From NCBI RefSeq assembly GCF_009928425.1, contig NZ_JAABNS010000001.1, positions 1,364,001 through 1,428,000 on the forward strand: DNA of 64,000 nucleotides, in the 5' to 3' direction. The notes below the pieces were generated by a model. The model searched no databases. It was not told the origin of the DNA and was given only the letters and a program-made list of their open reading frames with translations. The DNA comes from Pseudarthrobacter sp. ATCC 49987. GTDB lineage: Bacteria > Actinomycetota > Actinomycetes > Actinomycetales > Micrococcaceae. Position 1 is the stretch's first letter. Every line of letters starts with the position of its first letter. Shown piece by piece: positions 32,321 to 41,659 of this stretch. A program made the position numbers and the translations under genes.

Positions 32321-32986
32321 ATGTCACAGCAAGCAGGGGCTCCCCGGATGGCTACTGTCGATCCGGCAGCCCAGGATAACTACATTTACAACCGCCTGCT
32401 GAAAGAGCGCATCATCTGGCTCGGCTCCGAGGTCCGCGACGAGAACGCCAACGCGATCTGCTCGCAGCTGCTGCTGCTCTCGGCCGAGAACCCCGAGAAG
32501 GATATCTACCTCTACATCAACTCACCGGGCGGCTCCGTCACCGCCGGCATGGCCATCTATGACACCATGCAGTTCATTCCGAACGACGTCGTGACCGTCG
32601 CCACCGGCCTTGCGGCCTCGATGGGGCAGTTCCTGCTCTCCTCCGGCACCAAGGGCAAGCGCTACGCCACCCCCAATGCCCGCATCCTGATGCACCAGCC
32701 CTCTGGCGGCATCGGCGGCACGGCCTCCGACATCAAGATCCAGGCCGAGCTGATCCTGCACATGAAGAAGGTCATGGCCGAGCTGACGGCCGATCAGACC
32801 GGACAGTCGGTCGAGACCATCCTCAAGGACAACGACCGCGACAAGTGGTTCACGGCCAAGGAAGCCCTCGAATACGGCTTCTTTGACAAGATCGCGGCGC
32901 ACGCGGGGTCCGTGGCCGGCGGCGGCGGAACAAATGCCTCCGGCGCAAACGCCGGCGGCTCAGACGACGCAGCCACCGAGAACTGA
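32321..32986 (+). CDS. clpP1: ATP-dependent protease subunit ClpP1
   Basis: This 221-aa serine peptidase forms one heptamer of the ClpP1P2 barrel. The catalytic triad is Ser100 ([11 protein letters not shown]), His125 (ILMHQPSGG) and Asp174 (KDNDRD). The start of the barrel fold [18 protein letters not shown] and [18 protein letters not shown] are conserved. A poly-Gly and acidic C-terminal tail is present. AGAGGTAAG upstream. Arranged with clpP2 and clpX, which together degrade unfolded and tagged proteins. Confidence 0.97.
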   Translation: MSQQAGAPRMATVDPAAQDNYIYNRLLKERIIWLGSEVRDENANAICSQLLLLSAENPEKDIYLYINSPGGSVTAGMAIYDTMQFIPNDVVTVATGLAASMGQFLLSSGTKGKRYATPNARILMHQPSGGIGGTASDIKIQAELILHMKKVMAELTADQTGQSVETILKDNDRDKWFTAKEALEYGFFDKIAAHAGSVAGGGGTNASGANAGGSDDAATEN

Positions 32987-33003
32987 CCGGCACGGAGACA
33001 GCA

Positions 33004-33684
33004 ATGAATTCAGGAGCAATGAACATGAACTACAATTTCGGTTCGACGGCCGGTAACCTGCCGAGCAGCCGCTACGTGCTGCCGCAGTTCGAAGAGCGCA
33101 CCCCCTACGGCTTCAAGCGCCAGGACCCTTACACCAAACTGTTCGAGGACCGCATCATCTTCCTCGGCGTCCAGGTTGACGACGCCTCGGCCGATGACGT
33201 GATGGCGCAGCTGCTGGTGCTCGAGTCCACTGACCCGGACCGCGACATCACGCTCTACATCAACTCCCCGGGCGGCTCGTTCACCGCCATGACGGCGATC
33301 TACGACACCATGACGTACATCCGCCCGGAGATCCAGACCGTCTGCCTCGGCCAGGCCGCCAGCGCCGCAGCCGTCCTTCTCGCAGCAGGCACGCCGGGCA
33401 AACGCCTTGCCCTGCCGAACGCCCGCGTCCTGATCCACCAGCCGTCACTGTCCGGCGGCCAGGGCGGCCAGGCCTCCGACCTGGAGATCCAGGCGGCCGA
33501 GGTCATGCGCATGCGGGAATGGCTCGAAAACACGCTGGCCAAGCACTCCGGCCGGACGCCGGAGCAGGTCAACAACGACATCGAGCGCGACAAGATCCTC
33601 ACCGCGGCCGAGGCCATGCAGTACGGCCTGATCGACCAGGTGCTGGATTCGCGCAAGATGAAGCCCCAGGCCATCACCAAGTAG
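33004..33684 (+). CDS. clpP2: ATP-dependent protease subunit ClpP2
   Basis: This 226-aa partner heptamer has Ser120 ([11 protein letters not shown]), His145 ([12 protein letters not shown]) and Asp196 (DIERDK), with an N-terminal extension [19 protein letters not shown] characteristic of ClpP2. Only 17 bases separate it from clpP1, so they are co-transcribed. Docking of ClpX occurs on this side in related species. Confidence 0.97.
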   Translation: MNSGAMNMNYNFGSTAGNLPSSRYVLPQFEERTPYGFKRQDPYTKLFEDRIIFLGVQVDDASADDVMAQLLVLESTDPDRDITLYINSPGGSFTAMTAIYDTMTYIRPEIQTVCLGQAASAAAVLLAAGTPGKRLALPNARVLIHQPSLSGGQGGQASDLEIQAAEVMRMREWLENTLAKHSGRTPEQVNNDIERDKILTAAEAMQYGLIDQVLDSRKMKPQAITK

Positions 33685-33710
33685 CGCAACACGTACGTAA
33701 CAAGCAGTTC

Positions 33711-33757
33711 CCGGCACCGGTGCAGCCCACTTCAAGTGGCCGCACCGGTGTCGGCTT
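33711..33757 (+). terminator. Hairpin after clpP2
   Basis: Nested stem CACCGGTGC...GCACCGGTG enclosing CCACTT-C-AAGTGG, followed by CTTTCC. A likely terminator of the clpP1P2 transcript; clpX then has its own promoter region in the 190 bases before it. Confidence 0.7.
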
Positions 33758-33901
33758 TCCACCCAACAGGCCTAAAGTGACCTAGAGTGGAACATGTCAC
33801 GGCTGGCCTCCCTCACGGAAGGTCCGTGATTCCAGTAACGGGTGCAGCGCTGCGCAGGAGTAGGACACAGCCGGCAGCAAGATACTAAGAGGGGTTCACA
33901 T

Positions 33902-35182
<1,281 letters not shown>

Positions 35183-35190
35183 TCCGGAAT

Positions 35191-35235
35191 AAACGGGCCG
35201 CACCGGCCGCTGTGACTTTTGACGCGCCCGTTTTT
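35191..35235 (+). terminator. Terminator after clpX
   Basis: AAACGGGC pairs with GCCCGTTT, followed by TTTTT. The loop carries an extra GC-rich segment (CGCACCGGCCG). An intrinsic terminator. Confidence 0.85.
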
Positions 35236-35300
35236 CGAGCCATGGAAAGCGAGCCACGGCAGCGCACCTTTCCCCGCAGACTTCCCGAAGGAGACTACCT

Positions 35301-35933
35301 GTGCCTGAATCCATGACCACCAACGCAACCACCAACAAGGCGGACTTCTGGTTCGACCCGATGTGCCCCTTCGCCTGGGTGACCTCCCGCTGGATCAGCG
35401 AGGTGGAGGACGTCCGCGACATCAGCACCGAATGGCACGTCATGAGCCTCGCCATGCTGAACGAGGGCCGCGAGGAGCTCCCGGAGGAGTACAAGGCGTT
35501 CCTCACCAAAGCCTGGGCCCCGGTGCGCGTGATCACGGCCGCCGCCCAGCAGCACGGCACCGGGTACGTGAAGGCGCTGTATGACGCCATGGGCACCAAG
35601 ATCCACAACGAGGGCAACCAGGACATCGCCGAGGTCATTTCCAAGTCCCTCGCCGAGGTTGGCCTCCCCGCGGAGCTCGCGGCGGCAGGCCAGAGCGATG
35701 AATTCGACGCCAGGCTCCGCACGAGCCACGAGGCCGGCATCTCCCTGGTGGGCCAGGACGTCGGCACGCCCATCGTGGCCTTCAACGGAACCGCCTTTTT
35801 CGGCCCCGTTCTCACCCGCATCCCGCGCGGCGAGGACGCCGGCCGTCTGTGGGATGCCTCGGTGACCCTGGCGTCGTTCCCGTACTTCTACGAAATCAAG
35901 CGCAGCCGGACTGAAAGCCCCGTGTTCAACTAG
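35301..35933 (+). CDS. DsbA-like, mycothiol-dependent oxidoreductase family protein
   Basis: This 210-aa protein has a thioredoxin fold with a helical insert, similar to the Rv2466c family (mycothiol-dependent nitroreductase/ DsbA-like). The active site is DFWFDPMCPFAW: only Cys22 is present, with Ala replacing the second Cys of a CxxC. The cis-Pro region is VGTPIVAF. GTG start with GAAGGAG seven bases upstream. The single Cys would suit a monothiol mechanism with mycothiol. Substrate unknown. Confidence 0.82.
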   Translation: MPESMTTNATTNKADFWFDPMCPFAWVTSRWISEVEDVRDISTEWHVMSLAMLNEGREELPEEYKAFLTKAWAPVRVITAAAQQHGTGYVKALYDAMGTKIHNEGNQDIAEVISKSLAEVGLPAELAAAGQSDEFDARLRTSHEAGISLVGQDVGTPIVAFNGTAFFGPVLTRIPRGEDAGRLWDASVTLASFPYFYEIKRSRTESPVFN

Positions 35934-35975
35934 CCTTCGGCGGGCCGGAAAACGGCGGCACAGGAACGGCATAGG

Positions 35976-36019
35976 GCCCCGGCAGAACTACTCTGATGTA
36001 GTTCGTCCGGGGCTCTTGT
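35976..36019 (+). terminator. Hairpin after the DsbA-like gene
   Basis: Stem GCCCCGG / CCGGGGC plus inner GAACTAC / GTAGTTC with a TCTGAT loop, followed by CTCTTGTG. A probable terminator 40 bases after the gene's stop. Confidence 0.75.
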
Positions 36020-36257
36020 GCATGCGTCCGGGCAGGATCACAATTGAACTTACCCACTTCGAAAGAAGCGGGACGCAGGAACCAAAGATTCAGTGACACT
36101 CATCCGACGCAGCCTTCGGCAAAGTCAGATGATGGCTACCAGTGACGAGGTAGGAAGACCTGAAAATCCAAGGATCCCGCCAGGTTGCCTAAGACGTCAC
36201 GTGGCAATCGAAAAGTCGAAGCCCCACCAACGGCAAAACGCTGATGGGGCTTCCCCT
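36017..36257 (+). ncRNA. Putative structured RNA or leader of unknown class
   Basis: A candidate promoter (TTGTGC at 36,017, 17 bases, CACAAT at 36,040) would start a transcript near 36,052. It first folds CCC-A-CTTC-GAAA-GAAG-C-GGG (36,055-36,074, a GNRA loop), then CATC...GATG enclosing GAC/GTC and GCC-TTC-GGC (36,101-36,131), then AGGT/ACCT and ATCC/GGAT hairpins, and ends in a 9-bp terminator stem GAAGCCCCA/TGGGGCTTC (36,218-36,253) followed by CCCTTT. No convincing ORF fits. It could be a riboswitch for the monooxygenase gene 110 bases downstream or a free sRNA. I do not recognise the class. Confidence 0.5.
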
Positions 36258-36367
36258 TTGCCCAAAAGCAAGCCAGCCCAAAGCCTACGGCTCCGAGGGA
36301 CCTCGATGCTTCGGCCCTGATGCTCGCCATCGTGGGTTCCTTGCCCACCTGCGACCATTGGAGCGCC

Positions 36368-36661
36368 ATGCCCATCACAGCCCACCTTGACCTGTTCCTC
36401 ACAGCGGAATCCCTGCCCACGGCTCCGGCCGTGCTCCGCGACATCCTCGCCGATACGCGGGCGTTTGACGGCTGCCTGGGTGTCGATGTGCTTGTCGACA
36501 GCAAGGATCCGGCGCACGTCCTGGTGGTGGAACAGTGGGCGTCGCTGGAGCACGACTCCGCCTACCGCGCGTGGCGGGCCGGCGACGGCGTGAGCGCGCT
36601 TGGAGAGCTCCTGGCTGCCCCGCCGGTGCTGACACACTTCGAGACCTCCTTCGAGGTCTGA
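36368..36661 (+). CDS. Antibiotic biosynthesis monooxygenase (ABM) family protein
   Basis: This 97-aa ferredoxin-fold protein has the ABM / putative quinol monooxygenase pattern: an N-terminal strand ITAHLDLFLTAES, ILADTRAFDGCLGVDVLVDSKDPAHVLVVEQW, and a C-terminal strand with LTHFETSF. Such small enzymes or heme-independent oxygenases act on quinones; the substrate is not shown. GGAG is four bases before the ATG. Confidence 0.75.
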   Translation: MPITAHLDLFLTAESLPTAPAVLRDILADTRAFDGCLGVDVLVDSKDPAHVLVVEQWASLEHDSAYRAWRAGDGVSALGELLAAPPVLTHFETSFEV

Positions 36662-36691
36662 GGCCCGGACGGCAAAACCTTTGAGAACAAA

Positions 36692-36735
36692 ACGGGGGCT
36701 CACCGCCCGGCCTGAGCCGGACGGTGAGCCCCCGT
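36692..36735. terminator. Long bidirectional terminator hairpin
   Basis: An outer stem ACGGGGGCTCACCG/CGGTGAGCCCCCGT (14 bp) encloses CCGGC-CTGA-GCCGG. Convergent transcripts of the ABM gene and valS end here. Confidence 0.85.
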
Positions 36736-36758
36736 CCTGTTTGTCCTTTGGGCTGCCG

Positions 36759-39377
36759 CTAGGCCTGTGCGGGCTCCTCGGCCGGGGCCAGGACGACGTC
36801 GCTGACGGTCAGTTCGCCGTCGCCCACCAGAAGGGTGATCTCCCGGGCGTTGGCCGCTGCCTTGAGGTCTGCCAGGCCGGCTTTGAGCTGCGTGGTGAGC
36901 GCGTCCGGGGCCGTGATGGTCGCGGACAGGACCTCGGTGCGCTGCTTGACCTTGGCCTCCGACTTGGCCTTGCGGACGCCGCTGAGCGCGGTCCCGACAG
37001 TCGCCAGCAGCGTGGTGTCGCCGTCGATCTCGACGGCCGACGGCCACTGGGCCCGGTGCACCGAGCCGGTACGCCACCAGCTCCAGACTTCCTCCGTGGC
37101 GAAGGGCAGGAACGGGGCGAAGAGGCGCAGCAGCGTGTCCAGGCTCGTCGCCAGGGCTGCGAGGACGGAAGCCTGCTCGGTTCCGCCCGCGGCACCGTAG
37201 GCGCGGTCCTTGATGAGCTCCACGTAGTCATCGGTGAAGTGCCAGAAGAAGCTCTCCGTGATCTGCAGGGCCCGGGCGTAGTCGTAGCTTTCGAACGCCT
37301 TCGTGGCCTGCTGGACCACGTCGGAGAGCTGGGCCAGCACAGCCCGGTCCAGGGGGTTGCTGAGCACGGAGAGGTCCCCGGAAACCACGGAGTCCTCCGT
37401 GGCGCCCAGGTTCAGCACAAACTTCGAGGCGTTGAGCAGCTTGATCGCCAGCCGGCGGCCGATCTTCATCTGCGCGATCTCGTAGGCGGTGTCCGCGCCG
37501 AGCTTGGCCGAAGCCGCCCAGTAACGCACGGCGTCCGAGCCGTACTCCTCAAGCACATCGGTCGGCACGATCACGTTGCCCTTGGACTTGGACATCTTCT
37601 TGCGGTCCGGGTCCAGGATCCAGCCGGAGATGGCTGCGTGCTTCCACGGCGCGGAGTCCTGCAGGGCGTCGGCGCGCACCGCGGAGGAGAACAGCCAGGT
37701 GCGGATGATGTCGTGGCCCTGCGGGCGCACGTCGAAGGGATAAACCTTGGCGAAGAGCGCCTCGTCGGTGCTCCAGCCGCCCACGATCTGCGGGGTCAGC
37801 GAGGAGGTGGCCCAGGTGTCCAGCACATCGGCGTCACCGGTGAAACCGCCCGGCACGTCACGCTGGGCTTCCTCATAGCCGGGTGCCGCATCCGCTGCGG
37901 GGTCCACCGGCAGTTGCGCGTCGGACGGGACGACCGGGGCTGCGAAGTCCGGGTTGCCGTCGGCGTCCAGCGGGTACCAGACGGGCACCGGCACACCGAA
38001 GAAGCGCTGGCGCGATACGAGCCAGTCGCCATTCAGGCCGGAGATCCAGTTCTCGTAGCGTGAGCGCATGAAGGCCGGGTGGAAATCGATCTCGTGGCCG
38101 CGGGCAATGAGCCGCTCGCGGCGCCCCGCGTCCCGGCCGCCGTTGCGGATGTACCACTGGCGGGAGGTCACGACTTCGAGGGGCTTGTCGCCCTTTTCGA
38201 AGAAGTTCACCGGGTGCATGATCTTCTTGGGCTCGCCGTCGAGGAGTTCCGCGGCGGCCAGGAACTCCACTACGCCTTCCTTGGCGCTGAAGACGGTCTT
38301 GCCGGCGATGGCTTCGAAGTGGGCGCGGCCTTCGGCGGTGGTGATCCACTCCGGGGTCTCGCCGATGATGCGGCCGTCGCGGCCCACGATCGCGCGGGTG
38401 GGCAGCTGGAGCTCGCGCCACCAGGTGACGTCGGTGAGGTCGCCGAAGGTGCAGACCATGGCGATGCCGGAGCCCTTGTCCGCCTTGGCGAGCGGGTGGG
38501 CCTTGACCTCCACCTCGACGCCAAACAGGGGCGAAGTGACTTTCTTGCCGAACAGCGGCTGGTACCGTTCGTCGTCGGGATTCGCAACCAGGGCGGCGCA
38601 GGCGGCCAGCAGTTCGGGGCGGGTCGTCTCGATGTAGATCTTTTCGCCGTCTTCGGTGAAGAACGGGTAGCGGTAGTAGGCGCCGGCGACCTCGCGGTCT
38701 TCGAGCTCGGCCTGGGCCACCGCGGTGCGGAAGGTGACGTCCCACAGGGTGGGGGCCTCGGCCATGTAGGCGTCGCCCGCGGCGAGGTTCGCCAGGAAGG
38801 CGCGCTGGGAGATGGCCCGGGACTTGTCGTCGATGGTGCGGTAGGTCAGGTCCCAGTCCACGGACAGGCCAAGGGTCTGGAACAGGTTCTCGAAGACCTT
38901 TTCGTCCTCCACGGCGAGTTCCTCGCAGAGTTCGATGAAATTCCGGCGCGAGACGACGTCGAAATCGCGCTGGTTCTTGGCGGGCTCCGCCGGGGGCCGG
39001 TAGCCGGCGTCGTACGCGGTGGTGGGGTCGCAGCGTACACCGTAGTAATTCTGCACGCGGCGTTCGGTGGGCAGGCCGTTGTCGTCCCAGCCCATCGGGT
39101 AGAAGACATTCTTGCCGGTCATGCGCTGGTAGCGCGCCAGGACGTCGGTCTGGGTATAGGAGAACATGTGGCCGACGTGCAGCGAACCCGACGCCGTGGG
39201 CGGGGGAGTGTCGATCGAGTAGACCTGCTCCCGGGTGGTGTCCGGGTTGAACTTGTAGGTCCCTTCGTCAAGCCAGCGCCGGGTGAGGGCGTCTTCCAGC
39301 CCCTCCAGGGCGGGCTTGTCCGGAACGTTGATGGGGGCGGTGGTGGGCGTGTCTGTACCCTGCGTGTCTTCAGCCAT
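36759..39377 (-). CDS. valS: Valyl-tRNA synthetase
   Basis: This 872-aa class I enzyme charges tRNA-Val. HVGH is at residues 67-70 (HIGH) and KMSKS is in DPDRKKMSKSKG. The CP1 editing domain is present (from TTRPELLAACAALVA). A C-terminal helical tail (AEVKVKQRTEVLSATI-like) completes it. GTG/ATG ambiguity does not arise, ATG start 39,377. It converges on the ABM gene via the terminator. Confidence 0.97.
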   Translation of the reverse strand: MAEDTQGTDTPTTAPINVPDKPALEGLEDALTRRWLDEGTYKFNPDTTREQVYSIDTPPPTASGSLHVGHMFSYTQTDVLARYQRMTGKNVFYPMGWDDNGLPTERRVQNYYGVRCDPTTAYDAGYRPPAEPAKNQRDFDVVSRRNFIELCEELAVEDEKVFENLFQTLGLSVDWDLTYRTIDDKSRAISQRAFLANLAAGDAYMAEAPTLWDVTFRTAVAQAELEDREVAGAYYRYPFFTEDGEKIYIETTRPELLAACAALVANPDDERYQPLFGKKVTSPLFGVEVEVKAHPLAKADKGSGIAMVCTFGDLTDVTWWRELQLPTRAIVGRDGRIIGETPEWITTAEGRAHFEAIAGKTVFSAKEGVVEFLAAAELLDGEPKKIMHPVNFFEKGDKPLEVVTSRQWYIRNGGRDAGRRERLIARGHEIDFHPAFMRSRYENWISGLNGDWLVSRQRFFGVPVPVWYPLDADGNPDFAAPVVPSDAQLPVDPAADAAPGYEEAQRDVPGGFTGDADVLDTWATSSLTPQIVGGWSTDEALFAKVYPFDVRPQGHDIIRTWLFSSAVRADALQDSAPWKHAAISGWILDPDRKKMSKSKGNVIVPTDVLEEYGSDAVRYWAASAKLGADTAYEIAQMKIGRRLAIKLLNASKFVLNLGATEDSVVSGDLSVLSNPLDRAVLAQLSDVVQQATKAFESYDYARALQITESFFWHFTDDYVELIKDRAYGAAGGTEQASVLAALATSLDTLLRLFAPFLPFATEEVWSWWRTGSVHRAQWPSAVEIDGDTTLLATVGTALSGVRKAKSEAKVKQRTEVLSATITAPDALTTQLKAGLADLKAAANAREITLLVGDGELTVSDVVLAPAEEPAQA

Positions 39378-39427
39378 GGGGCAATTCTTCCATGTCCCGC
39401 AAGCTTGGCCTGCAGTAGCATGCGCAG

Positions 39428-39796
39428 ATGGGTGATTCTCAGGAAAGTGCCGGACGTTTTGTGATCAAGCGCATCTATGACGCACCCGCCGACGACGACG
39501 GCTGCCGGGTCCTGGTGGACCGGCTCTGGCCGCGGGGGATCAGCAAGGAACGCGCGCAGCTTCGGCTATGGCTTAAAGAGGTGGCGCCCTCCCCGCCGCT
39601 GCGCACTGAGTTCGCCCACATGCAGGAACGGTTCGCGGACTTCCGTGCCGCCTATGAAGCGGAGCTTGACGGCAACCCGGCCGTGCAGATGCTGCGGGAC
39701 CTGGCCGCGGAGCACGGGAAGGTGACGCTGCTGTTTGGGGCGCGTGACCCGGAGACCAACCACGCCCGGGTCCTGCAGGAGTTCCTGCAGCGCTAA
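39428..39796 (+). CDS. DUF488 family protein (YeaO-like)
   Basis: This 122-aa protein has the DUF488 core: FVIKRIYDAPADDDGCRVLVDRLWPRGISKE and LRTEFAHMQERFADFRAAYEAEL, ending with VTLLFGARDPETNHARVLQEFL. It is widespread but without a proven role. Short leader: a -10-like TAGCAT six bases before ATG suggests leaderless expression. Divergent from valS by a 50-base gap. Confidence 0.9.
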   Translation: MGDSQESAGRFVIKRIYDAPADDDGCRVLVDRLWPRGISKERAQLRLWLKEVAPSPPLRTEFAHMQERFADFRAAYEAELDGNPAVQMLRDLAAEHGKVTLLFGARDPETNHARVLQEFLQR

Positions 39797-39813
39797 GCCG
39801 TTAGGGTGGTGCC

Positions 39814-40572
39814 ATGACTGAAGGAATCCAGAACAAAGCAGCAGTTGTCACCGGCGCCAGCACCGGAATCGGCGCGGCCACCGTGCGTGCGCTCCGGACC
39901 GAGGGCTGGACCGTCTACGCCGTCGCCCGCCGCGCCGACCGGCTGGCGGCGCTCGCCGCGGAAACCGGCGCCGTCGCGCTTCCGGCCGACGTGACCGACG
40001 ACGCCGACGTCGCCCGGCTCCTCGACGAGGTGACCCGTGCCGGCGGGATCGACACGCTGATCAACATCGCCGGCGGCGCGCGCGGCGCGGACAAGGTGGC
40101 CGAGGCCAAGACCGAGGACTGGGAATGGATGTTCGAAGTCAACGTCCTCGGCACCATGAAGCTCATCCGGGCGTTCCTGCCGATGCTGCGCGCCGGCGGC
40201 GAGGGCACCGTCCTGAACCTGACGTCCACGGCGGGACTGTCCGCCTATGAGGGCGGCGGCGGGTACAACGCGGCGAAGTTCGCCCAGCACGCGCTCACCG
40301 GGGCGTTGCGCCTCGAAGAGGCCGAACATAACCTCCGCGTCATCGAGGTGGCGCCCGGCCTCGTCCAGACGGAGGAGTTCGCCCTGAACCGCCTCGGCGA
40401 CCAGTCCGCGGCCGCCAAGGTCTACCAGGGGGTCGAGAAGCCGCTCACGGCGGCGGACGTCGCCGACGTCGTCCGGTACGCCGTCACGGCACCGCACCAC
40501 GTGAACCTCGACCAGATCGTGATCCGCCCGGTCGCGCAGGCCTCCAACTACAAGCTGATCCGCAAGAACTAG
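39814..40572 (+). CDS. Short-chain dehydrogenase/reductase
   Basis: This 252-aa SDR has the nucleotide-binding TGASTGIGAA, the NIAGGA motif (NNAG class variant), catalytic Ser (LNLTSTAGLSAYEGGGGY), Tyr in YNAAKFA and Lys in the following AKFAQHAL. It probably reduces a small carbonyl substrate with NAD(P)H. Its stop codon TAG is part of the target-site duplication of the downstream IS element, so the reading frame is intact. TTAGGG box six bases before the ATG hints at a leaderless mRNA. Confidence 0.93.
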   Translation: MTEGIQNKAAVVTGASTGIGAATVRALRTEGWTVYAVARRADRLAALAAETGAVALPADVTDDADVARLLDEVTRAGGIDTLINIAGGARGADKVAEAKTEDWEWMFEVNVLGTMKLIRAFLPMLRAGGEGTVLNLTSTAGLSAYEGGGGYNAAKFAQHALTGALRLEEAEHNLRVIEVAPGLVQTEEFALNRLGDQSAAAKVYQGVEKPLTAADVADVVRYAVTAPHHVNLDQIVIRPVAQASNYKLIRKN

Positions 40573-40573
40573 C

Positions 40574-41634
40574 TGTACTCAGCCAGCAGGTTGGTTACAT
40601 CTGCTGATGGGTGGTCGTCCTCCGAGGGCGCTGTGGTTGCGGCGGTGGTTGTAGAAGTCTAGCCAGCCCGTGAGGGCCTGTGTGCGGTCGTCGCTGGAGT
40701 CATAGGCGTTCTTATAGGCCCAGCCTTCCTGGAGAGTGCGGTTGAACCGCTCGGCCTTGCCGTTCTGCCACGGGCTGCGCGGTTTGGTGCGCCGGTGTTT
40801 GGCGCCGAGATCCGCGATGGCCGTAGCGAAGTCCGCGGACCGGATGTAGGCCAGGGCGTTGTCGGTCATGACTTCGCGCACCGGTGCCCCGTTCGCGGCC
40901 ATGAACGCCGCGGCGTTGGTCAGGAACCGGGCGCAGGTCGGCCCTTTCTCGTCGGGCAGGACCTCGACGTAGGCCAGGCGGGAGTGGTCATCCACGGCGA
41001 CGTGGACGTAGTCGTACCCGATGCCGCGGCCTCTGACGGCTTCGCTGCGGCCATGGACCCGCCAGCCGCCGCCGTTCGCTATGCCGCCGAGTTTCTTGAC
41101 GTCGATATGCAGCAACTCTCCGGCGGTGTCGCGTTCGTAACGGTGGTCGGTGGCCCGGCCGGCCCGGATGCGTTCGCCGCTGATCGGGTCCAGTTCCCAC
41201 AACCGGGGCAGCCCGGCCCTGGCGATGATCCTAGAGACCGTGCGGGCCGGGACCTTGCAGCGTTCGGCCAGCTCGACCGGGCCTTCGCGGTGCTTCTCCC
41301 GAGCCGCGAGCACGTCCTCGATCTTCGCCTCGGGGGTGGCGTGCGGGCACGAATGCGGGCGTGAGGACCGGTCCTCCATCCCGTCCCAGCCGTGTTCGAC
41401 ATAGCGCTTGAGCCACCGGTGGGCGCATGCGCGGGAAACACCCATTTCCTTCGCCACATGCGCCACGGGACGGCCGCCCAGAAGACGCTGGACAAGGATG
41501 CTTCTACCGGCAGGAGTCAGACGGGCATTACGGTGGACCATGAAGACCTCTTAGTCGTTAGGTGTGTGTGGTAACCACCAACCTAAGAGGTCTTCACCCT
41601 TTTCAACATGTAACCAACGTCCTGGCCGAGTACA
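40574..41634 (-). mobile_element. IS481-family insertion sequence
   Basis: Terminal inverted repeats of about 27 bp match at 24 positions (TGTACTC at the outside, GTTGGTTACAT inside), flanked by the direct repeat ACTAGC (40,568-40,573 and 41,635-41,640). One transposase gene fills it. The element landed precisely at the stop codon of the SDR gene. Length 1,061 bp, normal for IS481. Confidence 0.95.
40579..41541 (-). CDS. IS481-family transposase
   Basis: This 320-aa transposase begins with two HTH regions (LTPAGRSILVQRLLGGRPVAHVAKEMGVS; CKVPARTVSRIIARAGLPRLWE). The DDE catalytic core shows Asp in LLHIDVKKLG, Asp in REVMTDNALAY and Glu in NGKAERFNRTLQEGW. All catalytic residues are intact, so the element may be active. 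It is coded on the minus strand, opposite to the SDR gene. Confidence 0.96.
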   Translation of the reverse strand: MVHRNARLTPAGRSILVQRLLGGRPVAHVAKEMGVSRACAHRWLKRYVEHGWDGMEDRSSRPHSCPHATPEAKIEDVLAAREKHREGPVELAERCKVPARTVSRIIARAGLPRLWELDPISGERIRAGRATDHRYERDTAGELLHIDVKKLGGIANGGGWRVHGRSEAVRGRGIGYDYVHVAVDDHSRLAYVEVLPDEKGPTCARFLTNAAAFMAANGAPVREVMTDNALAYIRSADFATAIADLGAKHRRTKPRSPWQNGKAERFNRTLQEGWAYKNAYDSSDDRTQALTGWLDFYNHRRNHSALGGRPPISRCNQPAG

Positions 41635-41659
41635 ACTAGCGCCTACCGGGCTGCTTGGC

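Noticed and set aside
36093..36320. 75-codon frame inside the structured-RNA region
   Set aside because: Starts at GTG without ribosome site, sequence is not protein-like and it crosses a strong terminator hairpin.
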